64,000 nt of DNA, from contig WLWT01000002.1 in assembly GCA_012103455.1 (NCBI GenBank), positions 124,001 to 188,000 on the forward strand. Reading direction: 5' to 3'. Both the position numbers and the translations under genes were made by a program. The DNA comes from Gammaproteobacteria bacterium. Lineage in GTDB: Bacteria > Pseudomonadota > Gammaproteobacteria > HK1. Under the pieces are notes generated by a model, which was not told where the DNA came from, searched no databases, and saw only the letters and a program-made list of their open reading frames with translations. Of this stretch, positions 1 to 8,538 are shown in pieces (positions within the stretch are counted from its first letter, which is position 1; each line of letters opens with the position of its first letter).

Positions 1-257
1 AGCGGCCCCACCACCAGCTACCCAACACCTTGTATGCCCTCTACGAGCAACGCTACGGCGTGACCATCCACCGGGCGGAAGAAAAGTTGCGAGCCATCGC
101 CGCCGATGCACGGGATGCGAGCTTGTTGCACCACCCGCAAGGGTACCCGTTGCTGGAGATCACCCGGCTTGCGTTGGCATTGGATGCGGCACCGGTGGAA
201 TTACGGGTGAGCCGCTGCGACTCGGCGCACTACCACTACGTCAATTCCATCGTTTAG
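1..257 (+). CDS. GntR-family transcriptional regulator, C-terminal part (UTRA domain), cut by window start
   Basis: The frame is open from base 3 through the TAG at 255-257, so only the end of the gene is present. The protein reads like the effector-binding UTRA domain of HutC/MngR-type GntR regulators: an LYALYEQRYG segment, then YPLLEITRLALALD and a PVELRVSRCDS stretch that matches the ligand-pocket strands of the family. Such proteins bind an operator through an N-terminal winged helix (outside the window) and release it when a small metabolite binds the UTRA domain. The target genes cannot be told from this window. Family assignment is fairly safe; ligand unknown. Confidence 0.7.
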   Translation, partial: RPHHQLPNTLYALYEQRYGVTIHRAEEKLRAIAADARDASLLHHPQGYPLLEITRLALALDAAPVELRVSRCDSAHYHYVNSIV

Positions 258-393
258 TGGACTGTAAATCACCTCGCTTGATCCTTATCTCTTGTCCCTT
301 TTCGGCACGCCATTCCCAGCGTTCTTGGAAAATGGTTAGAATTTGCCGACTTCACACGCAATGTAAAAGCTTATTACCTTGCGCAATACCGAG

Positions 394-3300
394 ATGACAA
401 TAAAACGCATCACACCTAACGAAATAGATCGTCTTATCGAACAGGCCTCAGCCGAAGAATGGACGAGGTTGGCACTGGTTGGTCCGGGTGTCTCTATCGC
501 AGCGAGCGGTGAGTATTGGCAACTGTTTGATCAAGGGCATCAACTCTCAGAATATGTTGATGGGATAGCGGAAAGAATTCGCGCCCTGACCAAGCTGACC
601 TCACTTAGCCTCCCTTATAACGGCGTCGGCGACAGCGACGCTCAGCATCTCGCCGCTCTGACCAACCTCACTTCGCTTGACCTCTCCGGTAACCAGGTCG
701 GCGACAGCGGCGCTCGGCACCTCGCCGCTCTGACCAACCTCACTTCGCTTGACCTCTCCATTAACCGGGTCGGCGCCAGCGGCGCTCAGCACCTTGCCGC
801 TCTGACCAACCTCACTACGCTTGACCTCCCCAGTAACCAGGTCGGCGACAGCGGCGCTCGGCACCTCACCGCTCTGACCAACCTCACTTCGCTTGACCTC
901 TCCAATAACCAGATCGGCGACAGCGGCGTTCAGCACTTCGCCGCTCTGACCAACCTCACTTCGCTTGACCTCTCCGGTAACCGGATCGGTGACAGCGGCG
1001 CACAGCACCTCGCCGCTCTGACCAACCTCACTTCGCTTGACCTCTCCGATAACCAGGTCGGCGACAGCGGCGCACAGCACCTTGCCGCTCTGACCAACCT
1101 CACTTCGCTTGACCTCTCCGATAACCAGGTCGGCGACAGCGGCGTTCAGCACCTCACCGCTCTGACCAACCTCACTTCGCTTAGCCTGTTCAGAAACCAG
1201 GTCGGCGACAGCGGCGCACAGCACCTCGCCACTCTGACCAACCTCACCTCGCTTTACCTCTCCGATAACCAGGTCGGCACCAGCGGCGCACAGCACCTCA
1301 CCGCTCTGACCAACCTCACCTCGCTTAGCCTCTCCAGAAACCAGGTCGGCGCCAGCGGCGTTCAGCACCTCACCGCTCTGACCAACCTCACCTCGCTTTA
1401 CCTCTCCGGTAACCAGGTCGGCGACAGCGGCGCACAGCACCTCACCGCTCTGACCAACCTCACCTCGCTTTACCTCTCCAGAAACCAGGTCGGCGACAGC
1501 GGCGCACAGCACCTCGCCGCTCTGACCGACCTCACCTCGCTTTACCTCTCCGGTAACCAGGTCGGCGACAGCGGCGCACAGCACCTCGCCGCTCTGACCA
1601 ACCTCACTTCGCTTGGCCTAGCTAACAATAAGGTAAGCGACCTCACCCCGTTGCGTGGTCTTATCGAAAACGGACTGATGGTCCGCTGGAAGAAATTCCG
1701 CTGGGAGAAATACGGAGACGGGCTTCTCGTTGAAGATTGCCCGCTAACCCACCCACCCGTGGAAGTTGTCAAAGCCGGACACGATGCGGTCCTGAATTAC
1801 TTCAAAGAGATAGACGCACAGGGCACCGATCAACTGTTCGAAGCAAAAGTTCTCTTCGTCGGCGAGGGACGGGCCGGCAAAACGAGTTTACTCAGACGCT
1901 TGTTTCACCCCGAACTAGAGTTGCCTGGGGAAGACGAGACCACCCAAGGCATCGATATTCACCGGCATGAGTTTCCACTTGAAAACGGACGCTCATTCCG
2001 GCTCAACGCTTGGGACTTTGGCGGGCAAGACATCTATCACGCGACCCATCAGTTCTTCCTGACCAAGCGCTCGTTATATGTGTTGCTCGACGACACCGCC
2101 AAAGACCACAAAACCGTTCACGATCCTGGATTCAAATACTGGTTGGAAGTGATCGAAGTCCTGACGGATAGAAGCCCCGTATTACTCTTTCAAAACGAAA
2201 AAGGCGGACGTAGTAAAACCATAGACATAGGCGGCATCAAAGGCCGTTTCCCCAACGTAAAAGAGGTGTACAGGGGCAACCTGGAACACACCGGTGCCGC
2301 CCAAGACATCGGCGCGGCCATAAAATTATCGGTGCGGCAACTACCCCACATCGGCGATGAGGTGCCCGCCAAGTGGGTGTCTATCCGGGCTGATCTGGAA
2401 AAGCGCGCTGAGGAAGTGCCGTATATATCAGAGGCCGATTACTTCGCTATCTACCGCCGCCACCTAGACTTCGACCCCGTGAAAGCGCGGCATCTCAGCC
2501 GTTATCTGCATGATCTCGGTGTGTTTTTGCACTTCCAAGACCATGCTCTGCTGGGGCGAACCGTTATCCTGCAAAACGAATGGGCGACACAAGCAGTTTT
2601 TAAAGTTCTAGACGACGAGCAAACAAAAGCGGCGCAAGGGCGTTTTACCGGGAAAGATTGCGCGCAGATTTGGAGCGGCTCGGCTTACGCCCAAATGCAT
2701 ATAGAGTTGCTGGCGTTAATGGAGCAGTTCGAGCTTTGTTACCGCCTGCCTGATCTCGAACCGCCCACCTGGTTGGCGCCTCAATTGCTCTCCCCTGTCA
2801 CCCCGGAACAACTCGACGGCTGGGATGCACCGGGGGATCTGTCGAGACGCTATCGCTACGGCTTCCTTCCCAAGGGTCTTATCAGCCGGCTGATTGTGCG
2901 CATGAACCGCTACGTGCGAAAGCCGGAGCTGGCCTGGACAAACGGGGCGTTGTTCGAGAACGACGGCGCTCGAGTCTTGGTGCGCATCACGGCGCGCGGC
3001 GACATATCACTACGCGCCCGCGGACCGGAGCGTAAGGAATTGTTCAGTGTGATTGCAGCCGATTTGGACACGTTGAATCACAGCTTCGGCGGACTTCATG
3101 AAAGTGTCGAGGTTCAGGTTCCGTGTATTTGCACCCTTTGCGCACACTCATCGCAACCCGAATATTTCGCTACCAGTAACTTGCGGCGGCGGCGTCAAGC
3201 CAACCAGCAAACCATTGAATGTGGCGAGAGTTATGAGAACGTCAGCGTCATGACCTTGCTGGACGGCTTATGGCCCGAGGATTTCACGCCGAATCCGCCA

Positions 3301-3873
3301 ACCAACCCGGATGCGCCCAAAACGGCACGCCGTGATGAGAATCCACCCCGAGCAAAAACCGGCACCATGCGGACCTGTCGAATTTTCCTGGCATCTTCCG
3401 CGGAATTACGCGAAGACCGGGATGCATTCGATCTTTACTTCAGGCAACAGAACGACTGGCTTCGGCAAAAAGAAGGGCTATACCTAGAAATCATACGCTG
3501 GGAGAACTCTTCGGACGCCATGTCTAGCACACGCTCACAGGATGAATACAACACCGCCATCCGCCGCTGCGACATCTTCGTCGCTCTCTTCTCGACCAAA
3601 GCGGGCACGTTCACTGACGAAGAATTCGAGGTGGCCTGTGAGACCTTCAAGGAAACGGGCCGCCCCAAGATATATACCTTCTTTAAGAGCACGACGGTTA
3701 ACACCGCCACCGCCGACCGAGAAGCACTTCAGTCGCTCTGGGCGTTTCAAGACAAACTCGAGGGGCGAGGACATTTTTATACGGGGTACGACAGCATCGA
3801 GCAGCTCAAGCGCCAGTTCTCCGACCAACTGCGCATGCTTTTGGAGAGCGGCGCGCTGAGCGGGAGTCGATGA
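394..3873 (+). CDS. ROCO protein: leucine-rich repeats, Roc GTPase, COR and TIR-like C-terminal domain
   Basis: About 1159 residues from the ATG at 394 (a TTG at 379 in frame is an alternative; neither has a clear ribosome site). Residues about 66-425 are fifteen 24-residue leucine-rich repeats of the LTSLDLSGNQVGDSGAQHLA type. Next comes a Roc GTPase with P-loop GEGRAGKTS near residue 490 and a DFGGQD switch II near 544, then a COR-like region. The last about 160 residues start with CRIFLASSAELREDRDAF and contain EYNTAIRRCDIFVALFS, which resembles TIR-like or DUF4062-like nucleotide-processing/signalling domains. In the ROCO family the GTPase couples ligand sensing by the repeats to an output domain. 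A role as an innate-immunity-like sensor is inference. The gene stands alone, followed by island debris; its 3' end is duplicated at 8.28-8.44 kb. Confidence 0.85.
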   Translation: MTIKRITPNEIDRLIEQASAEEWTRLALVGPGVSIAASGEYWQLFDQGHQLSEYVDGIAERIRALTKLTSLSLPYNGVGDSDAQHLAALTNLTSLDLSGNQVGDSGARHLAALTNLTSLDLSINRVGASGAQHLAALTNLTTLDLPSNQVGDSGARHLTALTNLTSLDLSNNQIGDSGVQHFAALTNLTSLDLSGNRIGDSGAQHLAALTNLTSLDLSDNQVGDSGAQHLAALTNLTSLDLSDNQVGDSGVQHLTALTNLTSLSLFRNQVGDSGAQHLATLTNLTSLYLSDNQVGTSGAQHLTALTNLTSLSLSRNQVGASGVQHLTALTNLTSLYLSGNQVGDSGAQHLTALTNLTSLYLSRNQVGDSGAQHLAALTDLTSLYLSGNQVGDSGAQHLAALTNLTSLGLANNKVSDLTPLRGLIENGLMVRWKKFRWEKYGDGLLVEDCPLTHPPVEVVKAGHDAVLNYFKEIDAQGTDQLFEAKVLFVGEGRAGKTSLLRRLFHPELELPGEDETTQGIDIHRHEFPLENGRSFRLNAWDFGGQDIYHATHQFFLTKRSLYVLLDDTAKDHKTVHDPGFKYWLEVIEVLTDRSPVLLFQNEKGGRSKTIDIGGIKGRFPNVKEVYRGNLEHTGAAQDIGAAIKLSVRQLPHIGDEVPAKWVSIRADLEKRAEEVPYISEADYFAIYRRHLDFDPVKARHLSRYLHDLGVFLHFQDHALLGRTVILQNEWATQAVFKVLDDEQTKAAQGRFTGKDCAQIWSGSAYAQMHIELLALMEQFELCYRLPDLEPPTWLAPQLLSPVTPEQLDGWDAPGDLSRRYRYGFLPKGLISRLIVRMNRYVRKPELAWTNGALFENDGARVLVRITARGDISLRARGPERKELFSVIAADLDTLNHSFGGLHESVEVQVPCICTLCAHSSQPEYFATSNLRRRRQANQQTIECGESYENVSVMTLLDGLWPEDFTPNPPTNPDAPKTARRDENPPRAKTGTMRTCRIFLASSAELREDRDAFDLYFRQQNDWLRQKEGLYLEIIRWENSSDAMSSTRSQDEYNTAIRRCDIFVALFSTKAGTFTDEEFEVACETFKETGRPKIYTFFKSTTVNTATADREALQSLWAFQDKLEGRGHFYTGYDSIEQLKRQFSDQLRMLLESGALSGSR
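589..1668 (+). repeat. Fifteen tandem 72-bp units encoding leucine-rich repeats
   Basis: The phrase accaacctcac recurs exactly every 72 bases (661, 733, 805 and so on to 1597), with a slightly different first unit at 589. Units are nearly identical in DNA as well as protein, differing mostly at the solvent-exposed positions after LDLS. Near identity of silent sites suggests recent expansion or gene conversion, so copy number may vary between strains. Confidence 0.95.
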
Positions 3874-3963
3874 CATCCGCTCGGGCCTGCTATGGTGGCC
3901 TATTCCGCCGCCTCGGCAACTGCCGCGGGCGGCGCCACAGCATGCGTCTCGAAATCGACCGGC
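3713..3963 (+). repeat. Segmental duplication, copy 1 (ROCO 3' end joined to cupin 3' end)
   Basis: This stretch matches 8279-8538 with scattered differences. It holds the last about 50 codons of the ROCO gene, the short spacer gacatccgctcggg, and the reversed last codons of the cupin gene that is intact at 8474-8890. Here the ROCO part is intact and the cupin part is a remnant; in the other copy the reverse is true. The convergent ROCO-cupin junction was therefore once a single arrangement that was duplicated. Confidence 0.85.
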
Positions 3964-4812
3964 GCCACGATTTGCCCATCGTGGATTATCCCTACACTAC
4001 AGGCGCCCAGGCGCACTGTCACGCGTTTACCCACCAAGCGCACCGGCACCGGGTAACGATTGGTGCGCACGCACACCCGTGACTTGGCATTGACGCGATG
4101 AGTGGACACTGCGCGGCAATCGAGCGCTTCAGCGGGCAATAGGCGTAGCTTCGGTTACTCCCCGGCTCACGCTTGTCCTCGGCCCACGTTTGAGCCACCG
4201 TGACCGTGCGCTCGCCCACACGGCGCTGCTCATCCTCAGCGCAGCACGCATGCAAGTCATCATTGAGCGCCTGCACATCGGCCAGCGGCGCAACCGGCAT
4301 CATGTGATGGCGGCGAAAGCAGCCCACTGCAGGCTCTACACTGCCCTTTTCCGAAGCCCCTTGTACACCGCGACGACAGAACACCGCCTCGAACAAGTAA
4401 TGCGAGCGCATGGCCACAAACCGCGCACCCTTCTCGTGTCTCCCGCTCCCGCAGCACCTTGTGCACCGCCGGGCTGAGGTTGTCACAGCGGAGCCGTTCG
4501 AACGCGCCGCCAAGGCAGGCCAAGGCGCGCGCATGGGCTTGCAGAAACACTGGTTGCGGCGCCCGTTCAAAAGCCATGTGAAACTCCCGGCCACTGTGGC
4601 CCGCGCGCATCGAAAAGAACTGCAACACTACCAGAGCACGACCGAGCAGCCACACCGGCGCTTCGTTATCGGCCTTCGACCAATCGTCGGGCACACGCTC
4701 GCGACTGCGCCGTTAAGACCGGCGCTTCACGCTGCACCGTTCACTGCTCGGGCGGCACTGCCGAGTTCAACGCTTGGCACACCGTACGCCGGTGCACGTG
4801 CCTAAGTGGAGC
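3900..4812 (-). pseudogene. IS21-family IstA transposase remnant, fused at its end to the cupin C-terminus
   Basis: Read on the minus strand from 4812, pieces of an IstA transposase appear in shifting frames: the family N-terminal stretch around APVLTAQ is damaged, then HSGREFHMAFERAPQPVF, then FERLRCDNLSPAVHKVLR, then FVAMRSHYLFEAVFCRRG with EKGSVE, and finally STHRVNAKSRVCVRT and VRLGACSVGIIHDGQIVAP. At least two frameshifts and an internal deletion make it non-functional, and no istB follows. At IVAP the frame runs into the cupin ending FETHAVAPPAAVAEAAE, giving a chimeric 79-residue open frame (3900-4139). Confidence 0.8.
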
Positions 4813-5004
4813 TAGTTCCAGTTCAGGTTGTCATACTCAACGGGAGCCTGGCTGCGCAGAGGTGCGGGGTAGGGCGGCGGACTTTGCGCAAATTCGTACG
4901 CTAACGTTTCGTGGTCAGTGTTTCTTTGAGCCGAGTCCGATTGATAAGTCAGCGGCGAACGATAGGCTGGGACGGTAATCGGTGCCTTGAGGGAAACCAA
5001 GACG

Positions 5005-5256
5005 ATGCCAACGGTCACGAAACGAGTGCCAGTTCGGGAACTCCCTGCCGATTGGCGAGAAGCGTTTGCCGATGAGGCTCTGGTCGAGGTTCGTCTTACT
5101 AGCGTGCCCATCGGCCCGCCTGCTCAGGACCGGCTGCCGGCGCTTAAAGAACTCGTCGACCGCATCCAGCCTCGGCCTTCCAAGAGTGGCGATGTCGTTA
5201 AGACCATCCGCACAATGCGCGAAGAGCGCACGCAGGCTATCACCGGCAGACGATGA
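5005..5256 (+). CDS. Antitoxin of a VapBC-like pair
   Basis: An 83-residue protein starting MPTVTKRVPVRELP at the ATG 5005. Its stop overlaps the start of the PIN-domain toxin by ATGA at 5253-5256, the usual arrangement for translationally coupled toxin-antitoxin operons. The sequence does not show an obvious ribbon-helix-helix or AbrB motif, so antitoxin identity rests on size, position and overlap. It would bind and block the downstream ribonuclease and probably repress its own promoter. An in-frame TTG at 4987 is possible but less likely. Confidence 0.65.
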   Translation: MPTVTKRVPVRELPADWREAFADEALVEVRLTSVPIGPPAQDRLPALKELVDRIQPRPSKSGDVVKTIRTMREERTQAITGRR

Positions 5257-5699
5257 GGCTGGTTCTCGACACTTCGGTGGTCGCCAAGTGGTCCCTGGAG
5301 GAGCAAGACAGCGCTGCCGCCCGGCGCGTACTCTATGACATCGAGGCCGGTGTGGTGGAGGCGCACAACTCCACGCTGCCGAGCTTCGAATGGTTGAACG
5401 CGCTTACTAAAGGGCTCGATAGGCTGGATGATGTGCATCACTCTTTGCACCTTTTTGACGGGCTGGTGGCGAGAAACGCGCTTACACAGCATCCAGCCAG
5501 TTCGCCTGCGCTCCTTCATGCGGCCACCTTGGCCAGTCTCGATACCCGCTCGCAGGGGCAGGTGTCGGCTTACGATGCGGTGTTTCCTGCGCTGGCGCCG
5601 GATTCGGACGCCACCTTAATCACGGCCGACGCGGCGCATGTGCACAAGACCGAGGGTGCCTTCAGTGCCGTTGTGTTGCTATCCGAGTACGCATCGTAG
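5253..5699 (+). CDS. PIN-domain toxin (VapC-like ribonuclease)
   Basis: A 148-residue PIN domain beginning MRLVLDTSVVAKW, with the first metal-binding aspartate at residue 5, an acidic position in the FEWLNALTKGL helix, and a late SAYDAVFPALA followed by LITADAAHVHK that carries the remaining acidic residues. PIN toxins cut tRNA or rRNA with Mg2+ when the antitoxin is lost. It overlaps the preceding antitoxin by 4 bases. The length is typical of the family and it looks intact. Confidence 0.85.
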   Translation: MRLVLDTSVVAKWSLEEQDSAAARRVLYDIEAGVVEAHNSTLPSFEWLNALTKGLDRLDDVHHSLHLFDGLVARNALTQHPASSPALLHAATLASLDTRSQGQVSAYDAVFPALAPDSDATLITADAAHVHKTEGAFSAVVLLSEYAS

Positions 5700-6103
5700 G
5701 CGAGCGTGGCTTGTTCATCGTGTGCTTGCGGCTTTGTCGGACGCCCGTGGTGAAGGGTTGGCTATGCGGTCACTGCCGTGATGATTGTTGATGACTTATC
5801 AGCGCATCCCGTACTACACGGTAAGGTGACGCTCGATTGTCAGGTTGGTGTGCGGTGCGCCGATGGGCCGGGCTATCAACCAAGACCTAGGTGTCGATGT
5901 TGTCCGGTCCTGGCGGGTAGCGCATGCGGGCTTGGTGGGGTCGTCTACGTGGGCAATTGGGTCGGGGCGGCAGGCTCGCTAGTGGGGGCGTGTGTGTTGC
6001 TCGTCACTTCGTGTGCGCATGTCTTCAGTTAGGGACTGCCGGCCATCAATTGCTCTGGAACAACGCCCAAGCAGTCATCTCTAGGACTCCATTTTTTCGG
6101 TGC

Positions 6104-6228
6104 GCCGCCTGGACAAAGCTTCATCGACCGCTTCGTGGCCCAGTACACCCACGATTGCCCATCGCTCTATGCGTCCTATGCAAGCCTTGCCAACGGCAAT
6201 CCCGCCACGGTGCTCTCCTGGATAAATC
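6104..6228 (+). pseudogene. Fragment of a VirD4/TraG-type coupling protein (copy 1)
   Basis: One frame reads FIDRFVAQY, then SLYASYASLANGNPATVLSW, which parallels the NGNPATVLSW segment at 7.05 kb. The two pieces appear to come from the same or related proteins. The surroundings (5700-6378) hold no intact gene; I see nothing else assignable between 5700 and 6100. Family assignment is tentative. Confidence 0.4.
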
Positions 6229-6378
6229 GGATTCCGGGGTCAGTTGCAGTCGGGGCGAGTGGGACATGGGGTAGGAAATTCAGGCTGTAGCTCACGGGTT
6301 TGGAGGAGTGGGGCAAGGTTTGTGCAGAACCGGCAAAAGTCAGCTTGCAGGCCCACAGGGGGTGGGTAAGATGCGCTC

Positions 6379-6648
6379 ATGAAAGAAGCCGACTTAGACC
6401 AGGTGTTTGCGCAGGTGCGGACGATGGAGCCGCTAGTGCAAGAGCAGGCGCGGCGTTTACTGCTAGCGCTAATAGAGCGTACTCAAAGCCAGGTAGAGTT
6501 TGAGGCGGAGCTTAGCGACCCGGCGTACCGCGCTTATGTGGAGTCTGAGCTGGATGCGGCTGAAGCCGACCGCATGGCGGGACGTACTTACAGCTTCGAT
6601 GAGATTCGAACTCGGTCGGCCAGTCGCCTAAAAGCGCTGCATGGGTGA
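6379..6648 (+). CDS. Antitoxin of a RelE/ParE-type pair
   Basis: An 89-residue acidic protein (MKEADLDQVFAQVRTMEPL) containing YRAYVESELDAAEADRMAGR and TYSFDEIRTRSASRLKAL. The C-terminal half looks like the toxin-binding part of RelB/ParD-like antitoxins. It overlaps the next gene by 8 bases (6641-6648). It would neutralise the RelE/ParE-like toxin and autoregulate the pair. Assignment depends mainly on the neighbour. Confidence 0.65.
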   Translation: MKEADLDQVFAQVRTMEPLVQEQARRLLLALIERTQSQVEFEAELSDPAYRAYVESELDAAEADRMAGRTYSFDEIRTRSASRLKALHG

Positions 6649-6940
6649 ATATACTGTTGCGTTCTCGCACCGTTTTGATCGGCACTTAGCGGCTATAGTG
6701 GCTGACTATGTTGGGTTTGGGCCGGCCCAAACCCGGAATTATATCGAAGGTTTATTAGCGCTATGCGCGGCGCTGGAGTCCATGCCCTACCGCTATAGTT
6801 CGGTTGTGGTGAAGGGACGCACCTATCGACGGATCCCCTACCGAGCGCACTGCGTTTACTACCGCGTCTTTGCAGCGGAGCGGCGGGTGTTTGTTGATGC
6901 CGTATTACACGGTCATCAAGACCCACCGCGCCATCTTTAG
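6641..6940 (+). CDS. RelE/ParE superfamily toxin
   Basis: A 99-residue protein starting MGEYTVAFSHRFDRHLA with the family pattern: an N-terminal strand, two helices (IEGLLALCAALESMPYRY), then RTYRRIPYRAHCVYYRV and a final strand FVDAVLHGHQDP. RelE-type members cut mRNA in the ribosome and ParE-type members poison gyrase; the sequence does not decide between them. It overlaps the antitoxin upstream and is followed at once by a strong hairpin. Confidence 0.8.
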   Translation: MGEYTVAFSHRFDRHLAAIVADYVGFGPAQTRNYIEGLLALCAALESMPYRYSSVVVKGRTYRRIPYRAHCVYYRVFAAERRVFVDAVLHGHQDPPRHL

Positions 6941-6945
6941 GGGTT

Positions 6946-6967
6946 CCAAGGGGAAATGTCCCCTTGG
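6946..6967 (+). terminator. Perfect 8-bp hairpin after the RelE-like toxin gene
   Basis: CCAAGGGG, a 6-base loop, then CCCCTTGG, starting 5 bases after the toxin stop codon. There is no T-run, so it may end or stabilise the transcript rather than act as a classic intrinsic terminator. Confidence 0.45.
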
Positions 6968-7021
6968 CGAGTAGCGTCTCGGCCCCGCATTGTGGGGGCG
7001 CTTTGTGCAGAGTCGGTAACT

Positions 7022-7300
7022 GCGCTGACGACAAACGCATGTACAGTTCTTACTTGGCCTTATGCAACGGCAACCCCGCCACCGTTTTGTCATGGGCCTC
7101 AACCGCCGCCAACGTCCCCGCGCCACTACTCAGCCCACAAATCGCCGAACTAACCGCCCGCACCAGCTTTGATTTCCAACAGCCCCGCCAGTGGCCAACC
7201 GTGCTCTATATCAAGGTCAACCAACGCGACATCGCTTTCTATAGCTTTATTCTGGACTTACTTCCTGGCGGACCTAATTGGCAGCCTCACCACAGATTTG
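7022..7300 (+). pseudogene. Fragment of a VirD4/TraG-type coupling protein (copy 2)
   Basis: The frame gives YSSYLALCNGNPATVLSW, then LLSPQIAELTARTSFDF and PTVLYIKVNQRDIAFYSF. This matches the late ATPase part of conjugative coupling proteins, where a helix with a TxxSDF-like motif precedes a TVLYxxV strand and a hydrophobic helix. Only about 90 residues remain with no start or Walker motifs. It points to an ancient conjugative element. Confidence in decay is high; in the exact family moderate. Confidence 0.45.
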
Positions 7301-7377
7301 TGCGCGCCAGGTGCTTTGGAGGGGTTGACAAGACCGCGCTTGGCAATAGGGTCTAGGTGAAACTTGTTAGAGGCTTG

Positions 7378-7620
7378 ATGATGACCAGCTTATTAGAAAA
7401 CGCCATTGAACAGGCGCGGCAAGAACGTCCAGAGATCCAGGACGTGCTCGGGGGCTTATTGAGTTTTGTTATCGGCAACGAAACCCTGTCGGCATAAGAA
7501 ATTGAGCGCCAATATCGAAATATGCATACCCTAAAAAGCCTGGAACAGGCTTGGCGGGGAGAAGGATTTGAAGAAGCCGAAGCCCGTCAACGGAATCGAC
7601 GCCGCGCCCTCGAAACCATA
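7378..7620 (+). pseudogene. Small accessory protein gene interrupted by an in-frame stop
   Basis: ATG at 7378 or 7381 opens a frame MTSLLENAIEQARQERPEI that ends at a TAA at 7495-7497, but the same frame continues with EIERQYRNMHTLKSLEQAW and EGFEEAEARQ. The start looks like the MTxLLExAIEQA beginning of many small antitoxin-like proteins. Family not recognised with certainty; the single stop codon makes it a likely nonsense-mutated gene. Confidence 0.4.
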
Positions 7621-7639
7621 CGCCGCCACCAATCGCGCA

Positions 7640-7815
7640 TGAATGCGCCGCGCCGTGGGCCGTTGCTTGCGCGGCGCTTCGATTATCGGCCTTCAACCAA
7701 TCGTCGAGCGCACGCTGCAACTGCGCCGTTAAGACCGGCGCTTCACCGTTCGCCGCTCGGGCGGCGCTGTCGAGTTCAACGCTTGGCGCACCGTACGCCG
7801 GTGCACGTGATCGTG
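7640..7815 (-). pseudogene. Second IS21 IstA fragment (N-terminal part)
   Basis: This matches 4645-4810 with differences. On the minus strand it encodes the IstA segment with LDSAARAANGEAPVLTAQLQ and ALDDWLKAD. Only this piece remains, so the island once held at least two IS21 copies or one that was duplicated with its surroundings. Confidence 0.65.
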
Positions 7816-7995
7816 GCGAGCCAGCCAACGGAGGCTGCGTCCATGCGCGAAATGGCCCCGTCTGATAAGTTCGAACCGTTCCCACTCTGGTCACCTCCCA
7901 ACACTGCGCTTCGCTTGTTCTTGGCAAACATAAGCGTTAAGCAAAGTGATGGCCAGGGGAGGGCCACTTCAGGCGATCACTTCATCCCTAAGTGG

Positions 7996-8165
7996 GGCCA
8001 GTTCACGATACCGCCGGTTCCAGTGACAGGGTGTTCGGCCTCTTCTGGCTTCTGGGCTATCAGTTCTCGCCGCGACTGGCCGATGCGGGTGAGGCGAGCT
8101 GTTGGCGCATCGAGCCTGAGGCCTGCTGTGGCGCCCTCGACGAACTCGCTCGCTACTCGTTCGCT
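7996..8165 (+). pseudogene. Tn3-family TnpA transposase fragment
   Basis: The frame reads VHDTAGSSDRVFGLFWLLG, then YQFSPRLADAGEASCWRIEP, which is the conserved stretch around the second catalytic aspartate of Tn3 TnpA proteins (xDTAGYSD...FGLFxLLGYQFSPRxxD). It is about 50 residues of a protein of about 1000; the rest is gone. The 7815-7995 stretch before it is unassigned. Confidence 0.75.
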
Positions 8166-8278
8166 CTGGCTGACCCTATCCCCAGGGAGAACTCCGCCCT
8201 TTGCACTCTGATGAGAATGGAAACTGGGCCTTAGAATTAAGTTTTCGTTCCAATGTATTGTCACGGCCCTAAGCGGCA

Positions 8279-8538
8279 AGAGGCGCTGCAGTCGTTCTGG
8301 GCGTTGCAGGATAAGCGCTAAGGAACAGGGGCATTTTCAATACGCAGTACGGCGACAGCGAGCAGTTCAAGCGCCAGTTCTCCGACCAACTGCGCATGCT
8401 TTTGGAGAGCGGCGCGCTGAGCGGGAGTCGATGACATCCGCTCGGGCGCGCCATAGCGATCTATTCCGGTGATCTATTCCGCCGCCTCGGCAGTTGCCGC
8501 GGGCGGTGCCACGATATGCGTCTCGAAATTGGCCGGCG
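8279..8538 (+). repeat. Segmental duplication, copy 2 (ROCO 3' remnant joined to cupin 3' end)
   Basis: Matches 3713-3963. The ROCO-derived part (ALQSFWALQDKR then a stop and frameshift) is broken here, while the cupin end is part of the intact gene at 8474-8890. The greater decay of the ROCO part fits loss of selection after duplication. Confidence 0.85.

Noticed and set aside
601..1584. 327-codon minus-strand open frame with regular repeats
   Set aside because: It is the reverse reading of the 72-bp leucine-rich repeat array; a multiple-of-three unit keeps every frame open. No start or family support.
589..1668. CRISPR-like periodic repeat
   Set aside because: Units are head-to-tail without spacers and code for leucine-rich repeats.
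4812..5000. Minus-strand frame ending YEFAQSPPPYPAPL
   Set aside because: Low-complexity, overlaps the antitoxin in the other strand and has no family support.
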